The notes under the pieces are model-generated. The model had not been told where the DNA came from and made no database searches. It worked only from the letters and a program-made list of their open reading frames with translations. The position numbers and the translations under genes are program-made. A stretch of DNA of 64,000 nt, from positions 537,310,879-537,374,878 of the forward strand of contig OY856413.1 of assembly GCA_963693085.1 (NCBI GenBank), written 5' to 3'. Shown piece after piece: positions 1 through 11,513 of this stretch. This DNA comes from Alisma plantago-aquatica (lineage: Eukaryota; Streptophyta; Magnoliopsida; Alismatales; Alismataceae). Within the stretch, counting starts at the first letter, position 1; the number at the start of each line of letters is the position of its first letter.

Positions 1-99
1 TACATATCTAAAGTTTGCATCTCCGCTCCATGTTTGAGGGGAGGTTTATGCTTCAAAGGTAAATATGATTTTTTTTATGTGCAAGCATATGCGCCACAT

Positions 100-834
100 A
101 AAGTTGAATGTTGGAGAAAGGCATTGGAATCACATGGATTGATGATTAGCAGGAGCAAAACTGAGTATATGCATTGCAATTTCAACCAATCTCGCAGTGT
201 GAATGATGGAGCCAAGTTGGACGGAGTAGATATACCAAAATGTGATAAATTCCGTTACTTGGGTTCTATTATTCAAATAGACGGGGATGTCCAAAATGAT
301 GTTTGTCACCGGATCACTGCAGGATGGTTGAAATGGAGGAGTGCAACTGGAGTATTATGCGATCAGAAGATCCCTCTCAGGTTAAAAAGTAAGTTTTATA
401 GAACAGCTATACGACCAGCGATGCTCTATGAGAGTGAATATTGGGTGGTGAAGAAACAAGGTCTCAACAAGATGAATGTGGCTGAAATGCTTATGCTGAG
501 ATGGATGTGTGGGAAGACAAGAAAAGATCATTTGAGAAATGACTATATCAGGAATAAAGTGGGGGTGGCGAGCATTGAGGACAAGTTGCGCGAGGGCCGA
601 CTCAGATGGTACGGACATGTGCAACGCAGACCTACTAGTGCGCTTATACGAAGCAATGCTATTGAGCCAACCACTATAAATAGAAGAAGTTGAAGGCCTA
701 AATTAAAATGGGATGAGCTTATAAAGAGAGATTTTGAATCTCTACATCTCAATCAGAATATGGCCCATGATAGAGCTGAATGGAAACGAAGGATCCATGT
801 AGCCGACCCCAACATAGTTGGGATTGAGGCTTAG
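100..834 (+). pseudogene. RTE LINE reverse transcriptase, C-terminal fragment
   Basis: The reading frame encodes the region after the polymerase core that is common in plant RTE proteins: the KTEYM segment, FRYLGSIIQ, a CDQKIPLRLKSKFYRTAIRPAMLY segment in which the family usually has VP.KLKGKFYR, the MLRWMCG segment, and a final RPKLKWDEL followed by IVGIEA just before the stop at 832-834. The catalytic palm with the YADD box lies upstream of the truncation point and is absent. A premature TGA at 691-693 interrupts the frame just before RPKLKW, after which the same frame resumes. The fragment cannot encode an active polymerase. Family assignment rests on recognised motifs and on the trinucleotide tail. 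Confidence 0.85.
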
Positions 835-853
835 ATGATGATGATGATGATGG
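100..853 (+). mobile_element. 5'-truncated RTE-type LINE with target-site duplication
   Basis: This is the 3' end of a non-LTR retrotransposon. It is bounded by a 16 bp target-site duplication with one mismatch (AGCATATGCGCCACAT at 84-99, AGCATATGCACCACAT at 854-869). Its 3' end is a run of TGA/ATG trinucleotides at 832-851 instead of poly(A), which is typical of plant RTE-clade LINEs. Only the end of the reverse-transcriptase ORF is kept, so reverse transcription stopped early on insertion. It lies in an intron of the pectin acetylesterase gene in the same orientation as that gene. Confidence 0.88.
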
Positions 854-1021
854 AGCATATGCACCACATTAATATTCAATTTCAGAATAAAGAAAAATAA
901 TATGCTAAATTTTTCTTTTCCAATTATTAATTTACATGAAATTTGATTTGTGTAGATATTTTAAATTGCTATATTTACATTTCCCATATCTGAAAAGCAC
1001 TTACTTTCTGATCATGACCAG

Positions 1022-4000
1022 ATTTTTATAACTGGAACAAGGCCAAAGTGCGTTACTGCGATGGTTCCTCCTTCACAGGAGACATTGAGGCAGTGGATCC
1101 TGTTAGTCCTCTTATTTTATTCTTATTTTTAATATTTGATCAAAATCATATATAGAATTAAATATAATTATCAAGAATTGAAACATCTTCTTGAAATGTA
1201 AATAGGCCACTAATCTGCACTATAGAGGAGCAAGGGTTTTTCTTGCTGTTATTGAAGATTTGATGGCAAAAGGAATGAGTCATGCTGAAAAAGTAAGCTC
1301 TATGGATCTAATTTTCAATTTTGTTTTATTTAATTACTTACCCACAAAAATGTAAACATGGTCTTCTATAATATTCCAGGCACTACTTTCAGGGTGTTCT
1401 GCTGGAGGGTTGTCTGCCATTTTGCACTGTGATAGATTTCGCTCACTTCTCCCTGCAAGTGCCAAAGTCAAATGCCTTTCAGATGCAGGATACTTTATAA
1501 ATGCGTGAGTGTTGCAAACAATTACTTTACTTCTAGCATTTCGTAATTTGATTTTTGCTTCTAAATTTCTACTTTGGTTGTTGATGACAGAAAAGATGTT
1601 TCCGGAGCTGAACACATCAGGGAGTTCTACAATGATGTCGTCGCCACACATGTATGAGCTCTCCTTTAGATATGTATCAAATATCCTCACAAACTGAATG
1701 TACCTAACATTTTCTGTTTCTTTTTACTGTGATACTCTAGGGATCTGCAAAGAATTTGCCTGCATCATGCACATCAAAAATGAACCCTGGCATGGTATGT
1801 AATTTTATAGAATACACTGTTGTATTATATTACTTTATGGATATTTAAATGGATAAAATTGAATCCAAACACAGTGCTTCTTCCCTCAAAGTGTCGCACA
1901 GCAAATCCAAACACCACTTTTCATCTTGAATGCTGCTTATGATTCTTGGCAGGTATTTTTTCAACCAATCTTCAGCTTAGCATGAGAAATTTATAGTCAG
2001 GAAGATATCTTACAGCGAATTTGTTTGAAACTTTTGACATATAGTTGCATTTTAAACTCCCATCTTTCATAAACAGTTGGCATTTATGCACAGATTATGA
2101 ATATGAACTTTTCACATCAAAGTTTATATTTATAGCCATCACATGATTGAAGGCAATACCTTGACTAATAGACACCCCCTCCTTCTCAGATAAAGAACAT
2201 ACTGGCTCCTGGTGTTGCTGATCCCCATGGCATCTGGCACAATTGCAAAAGTGATATAAAGTTGTGTTCCTCAAATCAAATTCAGACCATGCATGGTTAG
2301 ATGATTAGCTACATCATCTTAGTATGCAAGCATTTCTTCAGTTACCATTTTCTTCGTACAGTTGTACATATACAAATCAAATATCATTCTTTTTGGCCTT
2401 GCTTTTAATGTCCACGCTTATAGTATTCTGCCTGAATGTTGTCGTTATGCAGCCTCATTTAACTATATCCTTCTACTGAGACTGACTAATCTGGTGATAC
2501 TTTGTGGCATAAAATAATGATTGTTTCATACATGTTGCTTGCCACTTTTCATTGTGTTCTGTTTTAAAAGTCACTATCACATTCTTGAAACTTTAAAGGT
2601 TCCCTTAGGTCCTTTGCAGTTAAAATGATCAGTGATACTATTAGCCTCACAATACATACTGTGAATCCGTGATGTGTCACAAATTCTTTATCCAAAATCT
2701 TTATTGTCCACCTTTATAAACAGAACTTGCATTCAGCAGAAATCTACTCACATTCCGAAAATGTGTATTTGGCTGTTAATTCTGAACAAGTTTACTAGAA
2801 AAAAAATTGTATTTTCTTTGACTATTTTTTTCCTCTGAAAAAGTAGAGTAAATTTACATGATGGAGAGATTTTGCCAGTTCCACCAAGAAAATAGATAAC
2901 ATGTAAGTGAAGATTTCTATTCAATCTTGTTTGTTTTTTGCCCCATACACCCTTCTCCTTCACTCTACTGTAGTACCATTGGCTCCTCCAGTTGCCACCT
3001 CTAACTCAGGGAACCCTATATAGATGGACATGTTGAGAATTTGCACAATGGGTGAAAATAGGTGGTCGATCCAAATAAACTAAGGCACAAGATTCAGAGT
3101 GAAAAAACCCTCCAATCAGGAAGAAAAAAAACACAACAGAAACCAGCAAATGAACACTGTGCAACTGAGTTTGCATCTCACACCACTCAAAACTATTACT
3201 TGTAAATGCGAATAGCCCTTAGCACGGACAAGGAACAAGTAAAAGACTACCTGATTGGAACTTGGCAAACCATGCAAACTTTCTTTGACTCTTTCTCTTC
3301 GTGACACTGCTGGCGGTATTGGAATCAGATGCCTGTACCCTCACTTGTTTCTGCCACAACCATTAGTTGATATGCCTCGAAGTCATGTTGCTGACCTATT
3401 TACTGGGATGTGGAGTAGAAAGTTGAATAGGTATTTTGGGGGCATAGCCCTGTGTGATTTCTACATCTGATAGTAGATTCGGTTATGATTCTTCTCATAT
3501 ATGTATGTTTATCGTTTCCTAGGGTTATACATCCTATAGGTTCTAACATCCTATATACGTTTGAGAAGATAATCGATATAGTGAATTATTTTCCTTTTCT
3601 CACATCCATGTAGGTCATTTCGACTGAACCAGATAAAGCATGTGTTCGTCATTATTTGTGTGGATTTTTGTATGTTCTTCTCGTTCACATGTGCGTTTTC
3701 TTCCACAACAAGTTAGCTGAGTTCAGCAATCAAAATGTAACATGCTTGAAGCTCAACAATATAATCTCATGGACCTTGTATCCTAATAAGATTGTTAGGT
3801 CTGTGACATGAGGAAGTTGTTGTATTTGCAAACAGGTGTGTTTCCTTGATCACATTTGTGGTCGTCTACTCCTAAACCGTTTGTTCACTTCAAGACAATC
3901 ATGTGTTGGCAACACAATTTTGTTGTGCAGCATTGCAGTTGGTGGATTTCCCTGGAATCAACCATTTAGTTTCAGGACCTTGTGGTTGCAGCTACATCTT

Positions 4001-6063
4001 CCTCCTCAAATCATCATTATGACCCCTGTCGCGCCGACTTAAATAGCTACATAGAAATCATCTCCAACTATTTCTTTTCCTTGAGTAAGAAGTCACCATA
4101 ATTTCCTTCCTCAGGTTTGTTCATCCAAATAAAATTACCTGAAGAGTTATCCACTGTCTAAACAAACCACCACCACTCCCGACACCATACCAATGTTTCG
4201 TCCATTGCCAACTGTCACAGAACCTCTAGTGCAGAGTTGTCAATCCTCTATTCAGCTTAGAGAGCAAATGAGGCGTCGGTGGCTAACAACACAGACCTCT
4301 CTGCCTTTGAAGCACCAGTAATATACAACTGATGAGGTCGACCCGCCAACCCTTTCTATACCTGAGAGATTGATGTGCGTCTACTGGTGTCCAGATAGAC
4401 AACTGTTGTAATGGATGCTTTTGTGTGACATGCTGACCACTCTGATAGGCAGAGTCATTGGGCCTCTTTCCCATTGAAGAGAGCAATATCCCTAAATAGA
4501 TGCCTAGTTAGTTCTCCCATCGACATATTATGGACCTATCTCCTACTTTGCCAAACTTGCGGAGGCAAACAAGCTTAGGGCACATGAAACATGGGGATCA
4601 AGGAAATTTGGGGTTTATGCATACTTACAAGGCAACTAAATTTTGGATACCAAAGAATCCAAAAAAACAAGGTGTCCAATCAAGAGTGTACTCCCAATTA
4701 AAATCTTTTTCATTGGTAAAATATTTCCCACTTTTCTGTCAAATCTCCTAGGGAGTTGGGCCACACTTTTCTATAAGAATAATGGGCATAAAGTTTTGTG
4801 TGCCTCGAAGAATTATGCTGACCCGATTGTAGATCCCATCCAAAATTAACTGGATTTGACCCGATTATTGAATTTCAGATTCGAATAGGAATCTGGTTAT
4901 AGTTCTACATGTATAAGTATATGCGCCCTGGTTAGGGTTTTAGCATCATCATGTATTCTGTCTTCGAAACGGCTTCTTTCGAAAGCGCTCCACATGTACT
5001 TTATTTCTCTGATATAGTAAACGTCTTGCCCCCTCCTGTGGAGTAAGTTATCCCGACAGAACCACGTAAATCTTGTATTCTCTGATTGTGTGATTGGTTT
5101 CTTCGTTCTCGATCTTGTTATTCCGCAAGAACTCGCGTATTCTCTAATTCGAAAACTTAACATAAAAAGACTACATATGAGGGGTATGAGGGAAGTTTTT
5201 CTTTTAGTTATGTTCTTTCTAGGGCCTTTTGGTTGAGCTGAAGTTTTAATCACGATGTTATTTGATTTATGGTTGTCTCACCTCAAATTTGTTGATTCAT
5301 GTAGATCAAAATCGCAGGGTAAGAAAGATCTTTATGCTGTATTGATTTTTGCATGTTGTAAACCAGTATGTTTTCCAAGTCCTTATATTGTTTGCCTTGT
5401 GGGTCCCACTTAATAAATATTTATCTCCAACTAAACGGATCCTTGGAAAAGATCATCAGCTATCATTTTTTCAAATAACATGAAGATAATCCAAAACATG
5501 GTTGTACAGGTTTTAGAACACAATTTCTGAGCGCTTTAGCAGAAGGTGGTGCAGCATCGTCTAGAGGACTTTTCATCAATTCATGCTACGCGCATTGCCA
5601 ATCAGAGATGCAGGAAACATGGCTGCAGACAGGTTCCCCAATGCTCGATAAAATTGTAAGTCTTTTTATTATTTGTGTGGCTTCTTCTCCTGATTGAAAA
5701 TAATTAGATAGGTATCTACCTTGATGTCAGAAATGGTTTCATGTTCTGGATGGCGGGCCTTTATCTTTAGAAACTTCCTTTGAGCTCAGTTGTGTTGTGA
5801 GATTATGGATAACAAGTACATGGCTCCATTGTAATCATGTTGTACCGTTTACACATAAGTACTGCAGCAACAAATGAATATGAATAAATAAGTTTCTCTA
5901 CCATCATGATTCTACAAGCATTATTGATAATTGCGGTTTTCCCTTTCTGTAGCCAATTGGAAAAGCCGTTGGAGACTGGTACTATGATCGTAGTCCCTTC
6001 CAGAAGATCGACTGCCCTTACCCTTGTGACTCAACCTGCCACAACCGCATCTTCGAGAGCTGA
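1022..6063 (+). CDS. Pectin acetylesterase (PAE, CE13/Notum-like), last nine exons
   Basis: This host gene enters the window in an intron. Exons read 1022-1101, 1206-1292, 1380-1504, 1591-1651, 1741-1794, 1875-1952, 2190-2295, 5510-5655 and 5953-6063 (stop TGA 6061-6063). All have GT donors and AG acceptors, phases match at every join, and no stop interrupts the roughly 282 codons seen. Plant PAEs are secreted enzymes that remove acetyl esters from cell-wall pectin. The expected triad is present: Ser in GCSAGG (codon 1398-1400), Asp in NAAYDSWQ (1941-1943) and His in NSCYAHCQ (5593-5595). Other family blocks are [45 protein letters not shown] and the Cys-rich end [12 protein letters not shown]. 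The N-terminal part with the signal peptide lies upstream of the window. The coding part looks intact. Two introns carry transposable-element insertions. Which PAE paralogue it is cannot be told. Confidence 0.95.
3380..3709 (+). mobile_element. Copia-type LTR remnant (left of two)
   Basis: The segment near 3614-3660 (GTAGGTCATTTCGACTGAAC followed by CAGATAAAGCATGTG) matches the arrangement seen near the 3' end of many plant Ty1/copia LTRs, where a GTAGG...GAACCACGTAAAT block precedes a T-rich tail. The segment ends in CACAACA near 3708. No primer-binding site follows, so this looks like a solo or broken LTR. The left boundary is a guess. It lies in a pectin acetylesterase intron. Confidence 0.4.
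4740..5164 (+). mobile_element. Copia-type LTR remnant (right of two)
   Basis: The block CTGTGGAGTAAGTTATCCCG followed by ACAGAACCACGTAAATCTTG (about 5037-5075) is the characteristic region near the 3' end of plant Ty1/copia LTRs. The segment ends in CTTAACA near 5163 and has a TATA-like TATAAGTATA near 4911-4920. It differs enough from the remnant at 3380-3709 that the two are not a simple LTR pair. No primer-binding site or copia ORF is recognisable nearby. The left boundary is uncertain. Confidence 0.45.
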
Positions 6064-6149
6064 AGTGTAGCAATTGCACCATAGTCATCATTCAATTATA
6101 TTCATCCATGTTTGTTCCATAATTATGAACAAATATATTTGGGTGGTCG

Positions 6150-6155
6150 AATAAA
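6150..6155 (+). promoter_or_regulatory. Probable polyadenylation signal of the pectin acetylesterase gene
   Basis: AATAAA lies 87 bp after the TGA stop, in A/T-rich DNA, at a position suitable for a plant near-upstream element. Confidence 0.5.
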
Positions 6156-6606
6156 GCTTTGCGGCGTATTATAAAAGGTGCACAATAGCACCATATCATG
6201 TACCTGTGTCACGTATCAGATATATGTACCCTATCCTGAGTCAGCTCTTTACTTTCTAGTCCGAAGCCCTGAGAAGTGGATGAAACAAGGAGATGTATAA
6301 GTATAATAAATTGATTATTATATATGTTATTGACATGCTTGACGACTTTATAATATGTGTCTCTCGACTTTGTGGCTGACAAAGGAACGTGCAAGAAAGA
6401 ACAAGTCTTGTATGTGCTTGATAGAGTTCTGGTCGTACAAAGATAATTAACAAATGGAATATAATTTGGTCGTTCGTATTATCGTCAGTTGTTAGTTTCC
6501 GTCCTAATTGAGCTAACGAAATATCTGAATATAAACAAAAAAATCTACTACAGAAGGCCTCTTCAACTTTAATGTAGAAGTCTAATAGAATGCAGCACGT
6601 ACTATA

Positions 6607-9600
6607 CTTTTTTTTTTTGAAATCAACGGATCTAATATATTAGATGAGCAAATCTGCTTGAATGCATTTTGTTACAACAGGTGGTAAGGAGCAACTATTA
6701 AGCAAAGAAAAACTACTACTAGCAGCCAATCGGGCTAGTTGATGTGCTACCCCATTCGCCACTCTACGACAGTAAACAAAAGAAATACTAGCAAAGAAAC
6801 TTTTAAGAAAGCCTATGTCCTCAAGGATAGAACCCAGGAGATCCGCTCTCTTAGTCCCATTCACAATGAGTTTGATCACCGCTTCGGCATCCGATTCCAC
6901 CATTAGCTGCGAGAGGTTCATCTCTTTGGAAAGGAGGAGTCCTTCTCTAATAGCAAGAGCTTCGGCGCATATAGGATCCTTGTTGTTTCCCTTCTAGTTT
7001 TGTTGCTTCACCCGTAGCTGTCCGCCACACCATCCCCAAGCCGTCTTTTCCTTGGACGTTAACCGCAACATCGTAGTTCAATTTGAGAACACCCTCCGGT
7101 GGTTTGCTCCATTGTACACGTGCAGCCGTCGTGCTCGGGCTGCAAGCATTGCTACTCGGCGCCGGGCTGCTACGGACCAATGGTAACAGAGCGTTCTTCA
7201 TCATATGGGGGTGCCGCACCCTGTTCCCAAAGACGATGTCGTTTCGCCTACTCCATATGGCCCAAAGAGCAGCAGTCATGTCGACATCTAGCTCACCTTG
7301 TTCCGGCCAAACCGCAGCCATGATGGCTGCCTTGACTGGTTTTGCGCCCATCGCTTCTATACGGTGCTGCACTTCCAACGGGTAGTCCTTCCATAGCTCC
7401 CACGCCTGGTCACATTTGAAAAACATGTGCCCAATATCTTCCTTCTCCCTCCTACAAATGATGCATATTCCATCCTCATGGCAGTGCCTATCAAACAGCC
7501 TACCAACCGTGGCTAAGGAGCCGACAAAACAACGCCATAGAAAGTGAGCCGCTTTTGGATATAGACCCGTCTTCCATACAGCCCGCCACACATCCTTTTC
7601 CTCCTGGCTGATCGGTTGCCCATCTCTTCTCGGTTGTTGGGTTGCCAACCAATATGCCGACCTCACCGTATAAACCCCGCTCTTGCTTGGTTTCCAGAAA
7701 ATTCTGTCCTCCCTTGCTGCGACCCCTAGAGGAATAGCTAGTACCATAGCAGCCATGTCATGTGATAGTAGCTCATAGACCAGCCCGCAATCCCACTGTC
7801 CAGTCTCTTGATCAATAAGTTGATTGACTTTTTGCACCGTCGGTGAAGATATACCCATCCTCCCTTCTATGCTGCCATTTAAATTTGGGATCCAACTGTC
7901 AGTCCATATATTGATGTCTTTGCCATCACCCACTCGCCATTGCATGCCTTCGAGCACGATGCTTTTAGAATTCCAAATACTTCTCCACGTAAAGCTTGGG
8001 TTGTGACCCCTTCTAGCCTCTAGAACACTACATGAAGGAAAGTACTTGGCCTTTAGAACTTTGTAAGCCAGTGTATCTCGCCTGTGAAAAAGCCGCCATA
8101 CTTGCTTGGCAAGGAGAGCTTGATTAAAAGCGCTAATGTCTCGGAATCCCATACCTCCTTGGTTCTTCGGCTTACATAATTTTTCCCAACTGACCCAAGC
8201 TATCTTCCTTTCTCCGTCTTTTGCTCCCCACCAGAATCTAGCAATAGAACTGTTGATGGCGTCAAGAAGATACCCCGGTAACTGGAAAATGCTCATCATG
8301 TATGACGGAATCGCTTGGGCCACTGCCTTGATAAGAACCTCCTTTCCCGCCTTGGAAAGCAGCTTTTCCTTCCAACCTTGCAATTTGTTCCAAACTCTGT
8401 CCTGGATATATGAGAAGGCTTGCTTCTTTGATCTGCCCACTGCGGCTGGTAGACCCAGGTACTTCCCGTGCCTCTCCACCTCTTTGACTTGTAGTACTTG
8501 ACATATCTCGTCCTTCCTCTCTCGGCTGACTCCTTTGCTGAAGGCCACCTCGGTTTTGGATAGGTTAATTTTTTGTCCGGATGCCTGTTCGTACTGGCTG
8601 ATAATCACAGCTAATTTCAGACATTCCTCCTTGGTCGCCCTCGCAAAAAGAATGGAATCATCTGCAAAGAAGAGGTGAGAAATACGAGGCCCATGGCGGC
8701 TGGCTCGTACTCCATGAATATCATTTTGTAGAGAAGCAAGATTTAAGGAAGAAGAAAAAGCTTCAGCACATAAAATGAAAAGGTAAGGTGAGAGAGGGTC
8801 ACCCTGGCGCAGTCCTCTGGAAGGTTGAGATCTCCTGGTACGTTCCCCATTGATGGCAAAAGAATGAGATACTGTCGACATACAGTTCATGACTTTTTTC
8901 CTCCATAGCTCTCCAAAGCCCAACTTCTTTTGTATATAATCAAAAAAACCCCATTCCACCCTGTCATATGCTTTTGACATATCAAGCTTCAAAGCAATAT
9001 GACCCTTCTTCTTCCCCGCTGCACCTTTCATACTGTGGAACAACTCATAAGCCACAAGGACATTGTCTGTGATCAGCCTTCCTGGTATAAAGGCACTTTG
9101 TTGCTCAGAAGTGATTTTATCCATCATTGGGCGTAGGCGGTTGGCAAGGACTTTTGCTGCAATTTTATAGATCACGTTGCACAAACTAATGGGTCGGAAC
9201 TCCCCCATCTCTTTCGGTGCTTTCACTTTAGGAATGAGAACTACAAGAGTGGTATTTACATCAACTATACTGCCTTCGGATTTCCACCACCCTTTTATAT
9301 AATTAGCTACATCATCTCCCACTATGTGCCAGTATTTTTGAAAGAACATGGCTTTCATTCCATCGGGCCCGGGCGCTTTATTTGGATGCATATTTTTCAG
9401 CACTGTTTGGATTTCTTCCGTGGTGATATCCCTCTCCAGATCTTCATTGTCCGCACTCCCAATTTTCCTTTCAACCCCTTTGGTGGCTGTCTCCCATCCC
9501 GTTGGATTTGACGTCGTGAACATCCCTTGAAAATAAGTGGTGACGACTTTCTCAATCTCCTCTTCCTTCGTATGCCATTGCCCCTCATCATCATGGAGTC

Positions 9601-9879
9601 CTTCTATCTTGTTTCTTTTTTTTCTTTGGGAAGCTTTGTGGTGAAAATATGCCGTGTTTCTGTCACCCGCTTTCATCTCATTCATTCTTGCCCTTACATG
9701 CCAATACTTTTCATCACACCTGTGCCATTCTTGGAGTTCGGCTGCCATGCGGGAACACCTGTCAAGGTTGATTCTATCCGGCGGTAGAAGTTGGGCTTCA
9801 CCCAGCTGTCCTTCTAACTCTTTTATCCTTCTTCTCATTTTCCCAAACTTCTCGTGCGCCCAAGTTTTTAATTTTAAGC
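6607..9879 (-). mobile_element. 5'-truncated L1-type LINE with 19 bp target-site duplication
   Basis: The element is bracketed by a perfect direct repeat GAATGCAGCACGTACTATA at 6588-6606 and 9880-9898. Its 3' end, on the minus strand, is an A-tract (T-run at 6608-6618) directly next to the duplication, as expected for L1-type target-primed insertion. The ORF2 frame is open right up to the 5' breakpoint, so the insert starts inside ORF2 and lacks ORF1 and the endonuclease. It lies about 525 bp downstream of the pectin acetylesterase stop. The intact duplication suggests a fairly recent insertion. Confidence 0.93.
6640..9879 (-). pseudogene. L1-type LINE ORF2: reverse transcriptase, zf-RVT and RNase H
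   Basis: A 963-codon open frame (Met at 9838, last codons near 6947) starts in the linker after the missing endonuclease; the same frame is open up to 9879. Visible in order are the linker with AYFHHKASQRKKRN, the plant LINE reverse transcriptase with FRPISLCNVIYKI and the catalytic FADD box (about residue 390, near 8655-8670), and the zinc-binding segment CIICRRE...GHMFFKCDQAWELW (about residue 790). The C-terminal RNase H part begins KLNYDVAV. A frameshift near 6950-7000 then moves the frame. The rest of RNase H continues as AEALAIREG, MVESDAEAVI and ANGVAHQLAR down to the stop at 6640. Apart from that one shift and the 5' truncation, the sequence is well kept. Confidence 0.93.
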
Positions 9880-9898
9880 GAATGCAGCACGTACTATA

Positions 9899-10614
9899 AT
9901 AGAATCTTGTAGAATGTAGTTTTGGCGGCCTTCATTTAGTGGGTAGTTTATTAAAGGGACTGGTATAAATTATTAATGTACTATTCACATTTTTTGAAAA
10001 TTTTGCAGTTAAATAAAAATACATTTGTTTTGTCAATCTAGAATATTTTATAAAGAAGTTCCAATACATATTGGAGCGGGAGGACCACATCCGGAACGGC
10101 ACAAAAATGGCCACGACGGTCTATTAATTATTAATTTTACAGTCCGTAATTGTCAATTACAGTCAATACGGTTATAGCTTTACGTATTTTTGTAAAGTAG
10201 TATACGTGTTTGCTATACTTCTATGTATGTTTGTGTTCATTTCAGATAATAAAATCTCTAAAATGCCTATTAAAGGCATAATAATAAAAATGGGCATATT
10301 CTTTTTTGAATTTGTGTATTGTTATAAATGTTTTCATTTATATATTTGTGTGTGTATTGTTGTATACATATTTACTATGAAAAACAAATAAAATACCTAT
10401 AATAATTGTTGGGCCCTTATGTCATGTTGGGTCATAATGTGTTGTAAACATTGATGCATGTCGCTACGCGTAACTGAATAGACTATCCATTTACGGTATA
10501 CATCAAGATTGATTGTAACATCTAGAAAGCCCATATAGGGGGGGGGGTAAATGCAATTTACATTTTATTTTTTTAAATTAGAAAAGGATCATGTGTAAAC
10601 TTTCATAATTATAT

Positions 10615-10618
<4 letters not shown>
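9899..10618. other. AT-rich intergenic stretch without recognisable genes
   Basis: I see no coding pattern, repeat family or RNA gene here. There is a short G-run at about 10541-10548, and the AT content rises towards the (TA)n tract. Confidence 0.6.

Positions 10619-10644
<26 letters not shown>
10619..10644. repeat. (TA)n microsatellite at left edge of the MITE array
   Basis: This is an uninterrupted TA repeat of about 26 bp directly abutting the AGTCATGC end of the first MITE copy. Confidence 0.95.
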
Positions 10645-10645
<1 letters not shown>

Positions 10646-11036
10646 GTCATGCTAGTGTACACTTGAGTGTTCCGGAGGCACCGTACACCTCAGTCATTTT
10701 TGAAAATGCAATAACTTTTTGAAAAATCTAAACCGTTGATCTTCTTAAATATCTTAAGAACATACTATATAATAAATTTTAGCTCATTTGGACACTTATA
10801 GGCCGTGCATCTAAAAGATGTAAAAATTAGGCATTTCAAATTAGTTTTGTGTGTCGATTTTGTTGTCCTTGGATGAGTGACTTACACTAATCCAAATGAG
10901 CTAAAATTTTGTGTGTGCTGTTATTATTTAAGCCATTAAGATCAATGGATTAGATTTTAGAAAAATATGGTCTAGATAGGCAAACACCATTGGGGTGTAC
11001 AACGTAATCTGTACACTCGAGTGTATTTTAGCCTGA

Positions 11037-11038
<2 letters not shown>
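10645..11038 (-). mobile_element. MITE family M1, copy 1 (reverse)
   Basis: A roughly 394 bp element starts AGTCATGCTAGTGTACACTT and ends ATTTTAGCCTGACT, so its ends are inverted repeats of the family consensus AGTCAGGCTAGAATACACTC. Its internal order is reversed compared with copies 2, 5 and 6. The core carries the TTGGATGAGTG...CACTCATCCAA type hairpin in degraded form (CCTTGGATGAGTGACTTACACTAATCC). It has no coding capacity. It is followed at once by (CT)n then (TA)n. Confidence 0.85.

Positions 11039-11076
<38 letters not shown>
11037..11076. repeat. (CT)n(TA)n microsatellite between MITE copies 1 and 2
   Basis: About 20 bp of CT repeats run directly out of the GACT end of copy 1 and switch to about 20 bp of TA repeats, which lead into the AGTC start of copy 2. 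Confidence 0.95.
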
Positions 11077-11077
<1 letters not shown>

Positions 11078-11468
11078 GTCATGCTAGAATACACTCGAGT
11101 GTACGGATCGCACGAATACACTCAAGTGTGTTTGCATATCAAGACTATTTTTTGCAAAATGTAAACCATTGATCTTCACCGTCATACTATAACTAGGCTA
11201 CAAATAAATTTTGAGTCCATTTGGATGAGTGTAAGTCACTCATCCAAGGGCAACAAAATCGACGCTCGAAACTAATTTGAAATGTATAATTTTTGCGGTC
11301 TTCATAACATGAGCTATACATATCCAAATGTGCTCAAATTTTGCGTATGAGTTTTTCACGAGATGTTTAAGAAGATCAATGGATTAGATTTTCAAAAAAA
11401 ATATTGCATCATGAAAAACTACTTGAGTGTATTCCGCTCCGGATACACTCGAGTGTATTCTAGCCTGA

Positions 11469-11470
<2 letters not shown>
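11077..11470 (+). mobile_element. MITE family M1, copy 2 (reference orientation)
   Basis: This roughly 394 bp non-coding element has near-perfect terminal inverted repeats: left AGTCATGCTAGAATACACTC, right end GAGTGTATTCTAGCCTGACT. The self-complementary core ACACTCGAGTGT lies inside each terminus. At 11221-11247 a perfect 11 bp inverted repeat with a 5 nt loop (TTGGATGAGTG / CACTCATCCAA) forms a central hairpin. It is flanked by (TA)n on the left and (CT)n(TA)n on the right. It has no transposase. Confidence 0.88.

Positions 11471-11513
<43 letters not shown>
11469..11513. repeat. (CT)n(TA)n microsatellite between MITE copies 2 and 3
   Basis: It has the same composite structure as at the previous boundary: CT repeats continue the GACT end, then TA repeats run up to the next AGTC. 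Confidence 0.95.

Larger units (their letters stand above)
2296..5509 (+). other. 3.2 kb intron of the pectin acetylesterase gene with TE remnants
   Basis: The other introns seen downstream are about 75-300 bp, but this one is 3214 bp. It separates exons ending in CAT G and starting GT TTT, which rejoin cleanly as a Gly codon. The excess length is at least partly due to two Copia-LTR-like segments (about 3380-3709 and 4740-5164). The remainder (about 2296-3380 and 3710-4740) has no recognisable coding content. Splice sites look normal, so the gene may still splice. Confidence 0.85.

Noticed and set aside
1..83. Upstream pectin acetylesterase exon at the window start
   Set aside because: A GT-like donor follows CTTCAAAG near 58, but the translation does not match any family block, so it is treated as intron.
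1334..1690. 118-codon minus-strand open frame
   Set aside because: It is the antisense shadow of two pectin acetylesterase exons.
3836..4849. Several small open frames in the large intron, including a possible copia gag-pol on the minus strand near 4100-4500
   Set aside because: A GNG-like stretch near 4190 hinted at copia, but domain order did not match and frames are broken, so no call was made.
7083..9899. Plus-strand open frames opposite the LINE
   Set aside because: They are antisense shadows of the long LINE reading frame.
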